NCBI RefSeq assembly: GCF_025215095.1
Contig: NZ_JALHAP010000071.1
Coordinates: 62,001-126,000, forward strand
Source: Dryocola boscaweniae
Lineage (GTDB): Bacteria > Pseudomonadota > Gammaproteobacteria > Enterobacterales > Enterobacteriaceae
Reading direction: 5' to 3'
DNA: 64,000 bases
The translations under genes and the position numbers were made by a program. The notes under the pieces were generated by a model. That model searched no databases. It was given only the letters and a program-made list of their open reading frames with translations, and was not told the DNA's origin. Shown here piece by piece: positions 28,976 to 37,066 of this stretch; positions within the stretch are counted from its first letter, which is position 1; every line of letters starts with the position of its first letter.

Positions 28976-29306
28976 CTTTTAGAGCTCCTGTTATGTGTAG
29001 GGAAAGCTCTCTAAGTATGAGTGCAAAAAATCCAGGAACAGAAATTTATTGTCTGTTTTTTAAACGTTCAACCCTGTATAACTAGCGCCGTTGACGCAAT
29101 GAAGCGAAATACGTAAAAAAACTGACATGTCTTATGCATAGACTTATCGGAAAATGCGTATCATCACGGTAAGTTTTTACTGGTAAATTTTTACTGTGCT
29201 GCAACTATCCGCGCCTGACGGCGTCTAAGTAACAGCGCTCTGCTGTACCGCTAATGATTCAGTTCTTTATGCGATACACACTATTCACGCATCAAGAAGC
29301 TGATAT
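28976..29306. other. Leader/promoter region of lpxP and of the small secreted gene
   Basis: A 331-base divergent intergenic region. It should hold promoters for both flanking genes; a TTGACG at 29091 is a possible -35. In E. coli lpxP is switched on by cold shock; I looked for a cspA-type cold box and did not find a convincing one. The lpxP ribosome site is weak (GAAGC). Confidence 0.4.
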
Positions 29307-30233
29307 ATGTCTACTAAACCGCTGTTTTGCAAATCCCTGCTCCATCCTCGTTATTGGTTAACCTGGTTTGGCCTGGCCATTTTGTGGCTTTGGGTACAGC
29401 TACCTTATCCCGTACTCCTGAAAATGGGCCGTCTGATCGGCGAATTTTCGATGCGCTTTTTAAAGCGCCGTGTTTCTATCGCGCGTCAGAACCTCAAACT
29501 CTGCTTCCCTCATTACTCCGATGCGCACATTAACTCAATCGTGAAGCAAAACTTCGCCTCGCTTGGCATGGGGCTGATTGAAACCGGCATGGCGTGGTTC
29601 TGGTCTGATGAACGCGTACGTAAATGGTTTGACGTGCGAGGGCTGGAGAATCTTAACGCCGCCTGCGAGAAAGGCCGCGGCGTGATGGTTATCGGCGTGC
29701 ACTTTATGTCGCTGGAGCTGGGCGGCCGTGTCATGGGCCTTTGCCGCCCAATGATGGCTATGTATCGTCCGCACAACAATAAAGTAATGGAATTTGTTCA
29801 GACCATCGGCCGTTCGCGCTCTAATAAAGCCATGATCGACAGACGTAATCTGAAGGGAATGGTGAAAGCGCTGAAGGCCGGAGAAGCCGTCTGGTTTGCC
29901 CCGGATCAGGATTACGGCCCGAAAGGCAGCTCGTTCGCGCCGTTCTTTGCGGTACAACAGGCCGCAACCACCAATGGCACCTACACCATTGCCCGTCTGG
30001 CAAAACCCGTTATTCTCACTACCGTGTTGATTCGTAAGGCAGACGGCTCAGGCTATCAGTTGGTTATCGAACCAGAACTGGCAGATTACCCGGTGGACGA
30101 TGAACAGGCCGCCGCCGCTTACATGAACCGTAAAATCGAACACGAGATCATGCGCGCGCCGGAGCAGTATCTGTGGCTCCATCGCCGTTTCAAAACGCGT
30201 CCTTTCGGCCAGGATAAGCTTTACACCGCTTAA
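29307..30233 (+). CDS. lpxP: Kdo2-lipid IVA palmitoleoyltransferase LpxP
   Basis: A 308-residue inner-membrane acyltransferase that adds palmitoleate to lipid A, in E. coli at low temperature in place of the laurate added by LpxL. Features: N-terminal membrane anchor (WLTWFGLAILWLWVQLPYP), the HxxxxE/D catalytic pair in GVHFMSLELGGR, and APDQDYGPKGSSFAPFF. It is closer to LpxP than to LpxL in many places (KWFDVRGLENL; MMAMYRPHNNKVMEFVQT). In E. coli lpxP is elsewhere on the chromosome, so the position beside ampH/sbmA is a difference. Confidence 0.88.
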   Translation: MSTKPLFCKSLLHPRYWLTWFGLAILWLWVQLPYPVLLKMGRLIGEFSMRFLKRRVSIARQNLKLCFPHYSDAHINSIVKQNFASLGMGLIETGMAWFWSDERVRKWFDVRGLENLNAACEKGRGVMVIGVHFMSLELGGRVMGLCRPMMAMYRPHNNKVMEFVQTIGRSRSNKAMIDRRNLKGMVKALKAGEAVWFAPDQDYGPKGSSFAPFFAVQQAATTNGTYTIARLAKPVILTTVLIRKADGSGYQLVIEPELADYPVDDEQAAAAYMNRKIEHEIMRAPEQYLWLHRRFKTRPFGQDKLYTA

Positions 30234-30287
30234 TCCTTTCACGGGTATGCTAGCATTTCGGGTGATTTTCTAACCTGGAGATGAGCC

Positions 30288-30809
30288 ATGCCCGCGTCAC
30301 GTGTTTTGATGGTTGTTGATATGCAAAACGGGGTATTTGAAAATCCCCGTATCAACCGCGAAATCTGCACCTCCCGCATCAATCAACTTATTCAGGCCGC
30401 CGATAAAGTCATTTTCATTCAGCACGCTGAAGAGGGGCTTGAACCGGGTAGTGAAGGGTTTGCTCTGCTGCCAGAACTGATTCAGCCTGCCGACGCGCTG
30501 TATGTCACCAAAACCGCCTGCGATGCGTTTTATCGCACGGTTCTGGAAGAAATATTGCGTGAGAACGACATCAAAGAGTTTGTGGTCTGCGGCTGCGCCA
30601 CCGATTACTGCGTGGATTCGACGATAAAAAATGGCGCGAGTCGGGGCTATGCGATGACGGTGGCGCAAGACGCGCACACCACGGCGAACCGTCCGGCGGC
30701 GCTCGCCGACGTTCTGATTGCCCACTACAACGACGTCTGGCGGAATTTTACGATTCCGGGCAATACATTACAGGTAAAAAGTACGGCTGACATTCTCGCC
30801 GCCTGGTAA
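30288..30809 (+). CDS. Isochorismatase-family cysteine hydrolase
   Basis: A 173-residue hydrolase. The catalytic triad of the family is visible: Asp in LMVVDMQNGVF, Lys in YVTKTACDAF and the nucleophilic Cys in CGCATDYCVDST, with the cis-peptide region before it. Members hydrolyse isochorismate, nicotinamide, N-carbamoyl compounds and similar amides; the substrate here cannot be assigned. Ribosome site CTGGAGA precedes the ATG. It lies on the same strand between lpxP and sbmA, with short gaps. Confidence 0.88.
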   Translation: MPASRVLMVVDMQNGVFENPRINREICTSRINQLIQAADKVIFIQHAEEGLEPGSEGFALLPELIQPADALYVTKTACDAFYRTVLEEILRENDIKEFVVCGCATDYCVDSTIKNGASRGYAMTVAQDAHTTANRPAALADVLIAHYNDVWRNFTIPGNTLQVKSTADILAAW

Positions 30810-30946
30810 AGTTTTTTTCCGGGCGGCAACATCACTTGATACAACATTCCGCAAGCCTTATTGTGCCGGGATCGTTATAACTACCGGTTCGAGTAATCGT
30901 ATAACTAATCCCATAACAACAAGAATCTGTGTTCAGGAGCGTTGTA

Positions 30947-32164
30947 ATGTTTAAGTCGTTTTTCCCGCGCCCGGCAGCGTTTTTCCTGTCGGCTTTTATT
31001 TGGGCAATGTTGGCGGTGATTTTCTGGCAGGCCGGCGGGGGCCGCTGGCTGGAGCAACTTGTCGACGCAGGCGATCAAATACCGATTAACGCGACCCGAT
31101 TCTGGACGTTAAAAGCGCTGGTCTTTTACGCTTATTACGCGGTATGCGTTGGTTTGTTTGCGCTGTTCTGGTTTGTGTACAGCCCACATCGCTGGCAGTA
31201 CTGGTCGATTCTCGGTTCAGCGCTGATCGTGTTTGTGACGTGGTTTATGGTGGAGCTTGGCGTGGCGATCAACGCCTGGTATGCGCCGTTCTTTGATCTG
31301 ATCCAAACCGCGCTGGGCTCTCCTCATAAAGTCCCTTTGAATAAATTCTATAGCGAGACTGGGGTTTTCCTTGGCATCGCGCTGATTTACGTGACCGTAG
31401 GGGTGCTGAACAGCTTCTTCATCAGTCACTATGTGTTCCGCTGGCGTACCGCAATGAACGACTACTACATGGAACACTGGCAGATGCTGCGTCATATCGA
31501 GGGCGCCGCGCAGCGTGTGCAGGAAGACACCATGCGTTTTGCCTCAACGCTTGAGGATATGGGCGTCAGCCTGCTGCAATCGATCATGACTCTTATCGCT
31601 TTCCTGCCTATCCTGGTCGCGCTTTCTCCTCACGTGAAGGAGCTGCCCATTGTCGGCGAAGTGCCTTACGGTCTGGTGATTGCGGCGATTGTCTGGTCAT
31701 TAATGGGAACCGGGCTGTTAGCGGCGGTGGGAATTAAACTGCCGGGCCTGCAGTTTAATAATCAAAAAGTGGAGGCAGCCTACCGCAAGGAACTGGTGTA
31801 TGGCGAAGACGATCCGACGCGCGCCACGCCGCCTACGGTTAAAGCCTTATTCGGCGACGTACGCCATAACTATTTCCGGCTGTATTTCCATTACACCTAC
31901 TTCAACATCGTGCGCATTCTTTATCTGCAGGTGGATAACGTCTTTGGCCTGTTCCTGCTTTTCCCGTCGATTGCAGCCGGGGTGATTACGCTTGGTCTGA
32001 TGCAGCAAATCACCAATGCGTTTGGTCAGGTTCGTGGTTCGTTCCAGTACCTGATTAGCTCATGGACCACGCTGGTTGAACTGATGTCTATCTATAAGCG
32101 TCTGCGTAGTTTTGAGCGCACGCTGCAGGATATTCCGGTGCCAGCCGCTGGCGAAGCGCTGTAA
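30947..32164 (+). CDS. sbmA: Peptide antibiotic transporter SbmA
   Basis: A 405-residue inner-membrane, proton-driven importer that lets peptides such as microcin B17, Bac7 and bleomycin into the cell; related to BacA and to ABC membrane domains without an ATPase. The start is the ATG of [13 protein letters not shown] with CAGGAGCG upstream; a six-codon extension lacks a ribosome site. Conserved stretches include [35 protein letters not shown] and [21 protein letters not shown]. In E. coli yaiW follows directly; here five other genes separate them. Confidence 0.96.
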   Translation: MFKSFFPRPAAFFLSAFIWAMLAVIFWQAGGGRWLEQLVDAGDQIPINATRFWTLKALVFYAYYAVCVGLFALFWFVYSPHRWQYWSILGSALIVFVTWFMVELGVAINAWYAPFFDLIQTALGSPHKVPLNKFYSETGVFLGIALIYVTVGVLNSFFISHYVFRWRTAMNDYYMEHWQMLRHIEGAAQRVQEDTMRFASTLEDMGVSLLQSIMTLIAFLPILVALSPHVKELPIVGEVPYGLVIAAIVWSLMGTGLLAAVGIKLPGLQFNNQKVEAAYRKELVYGEDDPTRATPPTVKALFGDVRHNYFRLYFHYTYFNIVRILYLQVDNVFGLFLLFPSIAAGVITLGLMQQITNAFGQVRGSFQYLISSWTTLVELMSIYKRLRSFERTLQDIPVPAAGEAL

Positions 32165-32192
32165 AAAAAGCTGCCCTGCGGGGCAGCTTTTT
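32165..32192. terminator. Bidirectional terminator between sbmA and the EmrB-like gene
   Basis: Strong hairpin: AAAGCTGCCC / GGGGCAGCTTT with flanking A and T runs on both sides, which can terminate both convergent genes. Confidence 0.85.
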
Positions 32193-32195
32193 CAT

Positions 32196-33731
32196 TTAAT
32201 GCCCCGCGGCAGGCGCGCCCGGCGGCCCTGAGCGGCTAAACGGCGGCCGGGCAAACCAGATAACCACTATCAGCGCCATAAACCCCCAGCCCAGAATCCA
32301 GAAGTAGTCGATGGTCGACATCATATAGGCCTGCTGCTCAATGGTTCTGTCTATTGCCGCCATATGTTGCTGCGTGGCTCCGCCTATTTTATGCAAATAA
32401 TCCACCGCCGCCGGGTTGTAAGTAGATACGCTCTCCGTCAGATTTGCATGGTGGAACACTTCGCGGCGCGACCAAATCCAGGTGGTGAGCGATGAGGCGA
32501 AAGAACCGCCCAGCACGCGGAAAAACGTCGCCAGACCCGAACCTTCCGCTACTTGCGCACCGTTCAGATTCGACAGCACGATCGTGGTGATCGGCATAAA
32601 GAAGAATGCTACGCCAATCCCCATAAAAAGCTGTACTTCGGCAATGGTGCGGAAATCCACGTCCGTATTGAACTGCGCACGGATCAGGCAGGACGCCCCC
32701 ATAGTAAGAAACGACAGCGAGGCCAGAATTCGCAGATCGAACTTGTTGGCGTAACGCCCGATAATCGGCGTCATCATCAGCGGCAGTATGCCCATTGGCG
32801 CTGCGGCAAGCCCGGCCCAAATGGCCGTATAACCCATTTGCGTTTGCAGCCACTGCGGCAGAATGATGTTGATGGCGAAGAAGGCCGCGTATCCCAGCGT
32901 CAGCGAAAGTGTGCCGATAGCGAAGTTGCGGTCTTTGAACAGGCGCAGATTCACAATCGGGTGGCGTTCGCCGAGCTCCCAGATAACAAACGACACCAGC
33001 GAAATCGCTGAAATCACCGACATGATGATGATGTGCGACGAGGCGAACCAGTCGAGATCGTTGCCTTTATCCAGCACCACCTGCAGCAGTCCGACGCCAA
33101 GTACCAGCAGGGCGATACCGATATAGTCGATTGGCGCATGGGTGGTTGTCTCTTCACGTTCGCGCATCTGGGTCCAGACAACGATCGCCGCGAAGATGCC
33201 GATTGGCACGTTGATATAGAAAATCCACGGCCAGGAGTAGTTGTCGGTTATCCAGCCGCCGGTAATCGGCCCGACGATAGGGGCAACCACGGTGACCATC
33301 GACAGCAGGGCGAGCGCCATACTGCGTTTGCTGGAGGGGAAAATAACCAGCAGCAGCGTCTGACACATAGGAAACATCGGTCCGGCAAAGAAGCCCTGCA
33401 TGGCGCGGAAGATAATCAGTTCCGTCATGCTATGGGCAAAGCCGCACAAAAACGAGGTGAGGGTAAACATCGCCACCGAACCGATAAACAGTTTTAGCTG
33501 CCCAAAACGCCGTGTAAACCAGCCGGTAAGCGGCAGGGCGATGGCGTTACACACCGCAAATGAGGTGATAACCCACGTGCCCTGATCCGCACTTACCCCG
33601 AGATTACCGGCGATCGTCGGCAGGGCGACGTTTGCGATGGTGGAGTCCAGCACCTGCATAAAAGTCGCCAGCGACAGCGCGAGCACCGCCAGCCACATAT
33701 TGGGCGGCGTAAACGCGGCCTTATCTTGCAT
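32196..33731 (-). CDS. DHA2-family drug efflux pump (EmrB-like)
   Basis: A 511-residue inner-membrane drug:proton antiporter with 14 hydrophobic segments. Family motifs: QVLDSTIANVALPTIAGNLG in helix 1, WVITSFAVCNAIALPLTGW (motif A region), and ALLSMVTVVAPIVGPITGGW (motif C). The C-terminal tail is basic and proline-rich. It works with the upstream HlyD-family adaptor and an outer-membrane channel such as TolC (not encoded here). Last gene of the MarR-emrA-emrB-like operon; ten bases separate it from the adaptor gene. Pumped compounds are unknown. Confidence 0.92.
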   Translation of the reverse strand: MQDKAAFTPPNMWLAVLALSLATFMQVLDSTIANVALPTIAGNLGVSADQGTWVITSFAVCNAIALPLTGWFTRRFGQLKLFIGSVAMFTLTSFLCGFAHSMTELIIFRAMQGFFAGPMFPMCQTLLLVIFPSSKRSMALALLSMVTVVAPIVGPITGGWITDNYSWPWIFYINVPIGIFAAIVVWTQMREREETTTHAPIDYIGIALLVLGVGLLQVVLDKGNDLDWFASSHIIIMSVISAISLVSFVIWELGERHPIVNLRLFKDRNFAIGTLSLTLGYAAFFAINIILPQWLQTQMGYTAIWAGLAAAPMGILPLMMTPIIGRYANKFDLRILASLSFLTMGASCLIRAQFNTDVDFRTIAEVQLFMGIGVAFFFMPITTIVLSNLNGAQVAEGSGLATFFRVLGGSFASSLTTWIWSRREVFHHANLTESVSTYNPAAVDYLHKIGGATQQHMAAIDRTIEQQAYMMSTIDYFWILGWGFMALIVVIWFARPPFSRSGPPGAPAAGH

Positions 33732-33741
33732 AACGTCTCTC

Positions 33742-34920
33742 TTAACGGGCGCCTGCGGCTACCGTTTTGCTGTTGTCATGAAGGATTTTAGCCACCAGTT
33801 TGTCCGCTTCTTCCAGCGGGTTTTTATACACATCCGTAGTGAAACGAGGGGCGCTAACCGTTTGCTGCGGCAGAAGATGACCGTCGACATTGCGAATATC
33901 CACGCGAGCGTTCATCGACAGACCGATACGCAGCGGATGCTTTTGCATGTCATGCGGGTCGAGCGTGATACGTACCGGCAGGCGCTGAACGATTTTTATC
34001 CAGTTGCCGCTGGCGTTTTGCGCAGGCAGCAGAGAGAAAGCGCTGCCGGTGCCGATGCCCAGGCTTTCAATGGTGCCGTGATATTCCACATCGTCGCCGT
34101 AGAGATCCGCGCTGAGGGTCACTTTTTGCCCCAGGCGCATGGTTTGCATCTGGCTCTCTTTGAAGTTGGCGTCCACCCACACTTCGCTTAGCGGCACGAT
34201 AGCCAGCAAAGTCGTGCCTGAATCGACGCGCATGCCGAGCTGCACCGCGCGCTTCGCAACGTAGCCGCTAACCGGGGCAACTATGGTGCTACGGGAGTTT
34301 TCCAGATAGCGGCTACGCAGCGTGGCGACGGCGCTTTTGATTTCCGGATGGCTGTCGATAACCGTGTCGTCCACCATCGCGGTATTGGTGCGTAATGCCT
34401 CTTGAGCCGCGGCCAAATCGCTCTGCGCGCTGGTCACCGCATCGCGGTAATGGGAAAGATCTTCAGCGGCAATAGCGCCGGTGGAGAAAATCTTTTGGCG
34501 GCGAGCATAATCATTTTGCGCCGTTTGCAGGGCGACTTTTTTAGCCGCGACCTGTGCCCGGTAGTTGTCCGCCGTGCTGTACAGGCCGCGCACCTGGCGA
34601 ACCGTGTTAGCGAGATTGGCTTCTGCCTGTTGCAGGGCAATTTCAGTATCGCTCGGATCGAGCAGCACCAGCGGTTGCCCTTTCTGAACGAAATCCCCTT
34701 CGTCCACGCTCACCTGGGTCACCGTGCCGCCGATTTGCGGCGTGAGGATAACCTGGTTGCCGTTGACGTAGGCATCGTCAGTGGTTTCGTAATAGCGCGC
34801 ATACAGCAGATACCAGGCGAGGCATCCCGCTGCGGCAAGCACCAGAATAAGCAGCAAAATTATAAAGTTGCGTTTGCGCTTGCTGCCGCGCTGTATTTGT
34901 TCTGCAGGTGTGGTTTCCAT
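33742..34920 (-). CDS. HlyD/EmrA-family membrane fusion protein
   Basis: A 392-residue periplasmic adaptor anchored by one N-terminal membrane segment (IILLLILVLAAAGCLAWYL). The EmrA hallmark YYETTDDAYVNGNQV follows it, then a biotinyl-lipoyl-like half-motif (GGTVTQVSVDEGDFVQKG), a coiled-coil hairpin (residues about 95-205), and the second half-motif (IVAPVSGYVAKRAV). It links the EmrB-like pump to the outer-membrane channel. Starts one base after the MarR stop, so the regulator and pump genes are one transcript. Confidence 0.93.
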   Translation of the reverse strand: METTPAEQIQRGSKRKRNFIILLLILVLAAAGCLAWYLLYARYYETTDDAYVNGNQVILTPQIGGTVTQVSVDEGDFVQKGQPLVLLDPSDTEIALQQAEANLANTVRQVRGLYSTADNYRAQVAAKKVALQTAQNDYARRQKIFSTGAIAAEDLSHYRDAVTSAQSDLAAAQEALRTNTAMVDDTVIDSHPEIKSAVATLRSRYLENSRSTIVAPVSGYVAKRAVQLGMRVDSGTTLLAIVPLSEVWVDANFKESQMQTMRLGQKVTLSADLYGDDVEYHGTIESLGIGTGSAFSLLPAQNASGNWIKIVQRLPVRITLDPHDMQKHPLRIGLSMNARVDIRNVDGHLLPQQTVSAPRFTTDVYKNPLEEADKLVAKILHDNSKTVAAGAR

Positions 34921-34921
34921 C

Positions 34922-35401
34922 TTATTGATAACCTTTATGAAGACGTTCGCGATGAGGAGCGACGATCTCGTCCGGCAGCATTTTTGTCATTAGCTCTGCC
35001 AGTAAACGGGATTCATCGGGGGTGAGTTTTGCTGTGAGATCGCCAATTATCGAGGCGAGCGCCTCGTTCTGAAAGCGATCGCAAATGTCCTGGCCTTTGT
35101 CTGTCAGCGCCAGAATCACCTGGCGTTTATCCTGAGGATTTGGGTTTCGCACGATAAGCGCGCGCTTGACCATACGATCGACCATGCGGCTCATTGCGCC
35201 TGCATCCATCACCAGGTTTTTGCTGATTTCAACCGGGCTGGTTACACCTTTATAGATATGAATCAGCACCTTGAATTGCGCTGCGGTGATATCGGTATCT
35301 GAAAAATACTGGCTGATAAGCTGGTCTTTAAACTGATTTGCCAGATGGATTAGCAAACCGAGATGAAATTTGTTGTCGATAATGCCCGGATTGTTTGTCA
35401 T
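34922..35401 (-). CDS. MarR-family repressor of the efflux operon
   Basis: A 159-residue winged-helix regulator, first gene of the leftward efflux operon. Typical MarR pattern: AAQFKVLIHIYKGVTSPVEI, MDAGAMSRMVDRMVKRALI, RNPNPQDKRQVILALTDKG. The arrangement MarR, EmrA-like, EmrB-like equals E. coli mprA-emrAB. A 36-bp perfect palindrome right upstream overlaps the probable promoter, which indicates autorepression relieved by phenolic or drug-like ligands (family precedent). Confidence 0.93.
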   Translation of the reverse strand: MTNNPGIIDNKFHLGLLIHLANQFKDQLISQYFSDTDITAAQFKVLIHIYKGVTSPVEISKNLVMDAGAMSRMVDRMVKRALIVRNPNPQDKRQVILALTDKGQDICDRFQNEALASIIGDLTAKLTPDESRLLAELMTKMLPDEIVAPHRERLHKGYQ

Positions 35402-35409
35402 GGTATTTG

Positions 35410-35459
35410 CCTGGTCAGTAATTACAAATGAAATTACTGACCAGGCATCTAACTGTCAA
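35410..35459 (-). promoter_or_regulatory. Promoter and long palindromic operator of the efflux operon
   Basis: Bases 35410-35445 form a perfect inverted repeat with 14-bp arms (CCTGGTCAGTAATT / AATTACTGACCAGG, eight-base centre), nine bases upstream of the MarR start codon. On the reverse strand a TTGACA (35454-35459) and a TAATTT (35431-35436) are separated by exactly 17 bases, so the palindrome covers the -10 box. This is what an autoregulated MarR promoter should look like. Confidence 0.82.
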
Positions 35460-35487
35460 CGTTATGTCAAGAAAAGCGCACTTTTTG

Positions 35488-36072
35488 TCAGGCGGCAAGC
35501 CAGCTTTCAGCTTCATTTTTCATTGCGGCTTCGAGTTCAGAACCTTTGGTTGCAAACACGCGCTGCACGGGAAAACCTGATTTTTCCAGCATATAGGCGA
35601 GCGGCGCATAGGCTATTGGGTAGCGCTTAACGACTTCCGCATCAATGTCCACCATGCCAAGCGGGAAATCAAAAGAGCCGAAATCGTAAACCACCTGGCG
35701 ACGCAGAATTTTCCACTCTCCGTTGCGTTTTTCCATCATGTCGTAAAAGCGATTATGGCAGGTCGCGCCCAGCGCCAGCTTGCTGTTCTGGCCGATAATC
35801 ATCGCGTTGGTTTCTGCAATCGCTTTGTTTTGCGCGGCGTTAAAGGTGACCATCGGGTTGCCCATCACGTGTTTGGTGCCGATGTCAGATTCGCCCATAC
35901 GCATCGATCCTTTGATGAACTCGCTGGCCAAGCCTTCAAACCAGGTCACTTCGATGGTGCCTTCCGGGTGAAACAGCTTGCCCAGCTCGTCCCAGTGGGA
36001 CAGATCCCGGTGCATCCAGCCGTTTAGCAGGTCGCTAATGGCGAGGCGGTCTTCAAGATATTGCGTGTTCAT
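35488..36072 (-). CDS. SnoaL/NTF2-like domain protein
   Basis: A 194-residue protein with the pattern of the SnoaL-like polyketide-cyclase/NTF2 fold: DRLAISDLLNGWMHRDLSHW at the start, LFHPEGTIEVTWFEG, CHNRFYDMMEKRNGEWKIL and RRQVVYDFGSFD. Start set at MNTQYLED because GGAGAAG precedes it; 19 upstream codons lack a site. Such domains are isomerases, dehydratases, cyclases or small subunits of dioxygenases; the substrate is unknown. It is divergent from a LysR gene, which probably controls it. Confidence 0.8.
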   Translation of the reverse strand: MNTQYLEDRLAISDLLNGWMHRDLSHWDELGKLFHPEGTIEVTWFEGLASEFIKGSMRMGESDIGTKHVMGNPMVTFNAAQNKAIAETNAMIIGQNSKLALGATCHNRFYDMMEKRNGEWKILRRQVVYDFGSFDFPLGMVDIDAEVVKRYPIAYAPLAYMLEKSGFPVQRVFATKGSELEAAMKNEAESWLAA

Positions 36073-36134
36073 ATTCTTCTCCAGCGGTGGGTGTGCGCAT
36101 ATTCTGGTCGTGAAACAGCCATGCTTCAAATATA

Positions 36135-36151
36135 TTGATATGATAGATCAA
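36135..36151. promoter_or_regulatory. Candidate LysR-type binding site
   Basis: Inverted repeat TTGAT-ATGATAG-ATCAA in the 103-base gap between the divergent SnoaL-like and LysR genes, 24 bases upstream of the LysR start. Location and symmetry fit a LysR autoregulatory site. Confidence 0.5.
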
Positions 36152-36175
36152 TCACTATTACTGATGGTTAAGGCT

Positions 36176-37066
36176 ATGGAACTACGGCATTTACGCTATT
36201 TTGTCGCTGTTGCCGAGTGCGGTCATTTCGGCCAGGCGGCAAAGCTGCTCAACATCGTACAGCCCGCGCTGAGTATGCAGATTCGTGCGCTGGAAGAGGA
36301 GTTGGGCGGGCTGCTGTTTACCCGCACAAGTCGAAAAGTTGAGCTTACCGAGGCGGGCAGGCTATTGCTCCCGGAGGCAAAACGCACGCTTGAACAGGCC
36401 GGACACAGTAAAAACATAGTACAGCGCGCTTTGCGTGGCGAGACGGGGTGCGTAAGAATCGGCTTTGCCGGTAATGCCGTGCTGAGCGGCAAGCTGATGG
36501 AGCATGTGCGCGCGTTTCGTCTGCGGGCGCCGGATGTGGAAATCCAGCTCCAGGAACTGTCTCCAAAGGCGCTGCTGGAGGCGCTTGGTCTGGGGCAAAT
36601 TGATATTGCCTATTCGCCGCCTGAAGGAGAACTCCCGCCGCAGATCGACGCCGTTAAAATCGGCGAGTGGCCGATGATGTTTGCCATCTCGCAGGACCAT
36701 CCCCTGGCCGACATAAAGTCGGTTACGCTGGCGATGCTGGCAAAATTTCCGCTAGTAGTGTTTGCTGAAGGCGTCGGAGACGACGCGCTCAGGCGGATGC
36801 ATCGGCAATGGGATAACGAGGGCGCGGAAATGCAATATGCGAGCAGCACGCTCGGCGCCCTCGCAATAGCCGCCTCCGGCCCCGGCGTAGTATTGCTGCC
36901 GGATTCGTTTACCCGCGTCGCCATTCCTCACCTGGTTTATCAGCCAATCTCCGATAAAAGCTTTGTCGCAGAACTGCTATTGTTGAGCCGCCGGGATGAA
37001 ACCCAGGGCGCCGTGTTCGCTTATATACAACTTGCCTTACAAAACAATCACAACGGAACGTTATGA
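36176..37066 (+). CDS. LysR-family regulator of the SnoaL-like gene
   Basis: A 296-residue regulator with a typical N-terminal domain (MELRHLRYFVAVAECGHFGQ; LNIVQPALSMQIRALEEELG) of the CatR/BenM-like type. Start set at MELRHLRYF with AAGG upstream; an ATG four codons earlier is possible. Its last codon and stop overlap the yaiW start (ATGA at 37063-37066), so yaiW can now be transcribed and translated together with it. Divergent from the SnoaL-like gene. Confidence 0.9.
   Translation: MELRHLRYFVAVAECGHFGQAAKLLNIVQPALSMQIRALEEELGGLLFTRTSRKVELTEAGRLLLPEAKRTLEQAGHSKNIVQRALRGETGCVRIGFAGNAVLSGKLMEHVRAFRLRAPDVEIQLQELSPKALLEALGLGQIDIAYSPPEGELPPQIDAVKIGEWPMMFAISQDHPLADIKSVTLAMLAKFPLVVFAEGVGDDALRRMHRQWDNEGAEMQYASSTLGALAIAASGPGVVLLPDSFTRVAIPHLVYQPISDKSFVAELLLLSRRDETQGAVFAYIQLALQNNHNGTL

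Noticed and set aside
28976..29306. Cold box or cold-shock RNA thermometer before lpxP
   Set aside because: The gene is cold-induced in E. coli, but no convincing cold-box sequence or stable structure could be identified by eye.
29307..30233. lpxL rather than lpxP
   Set aside because: Several diagnostic stretches (KWFDVRGLENL, MMAMYRPHNNKVMEF) follow LpxP, not LpxL.
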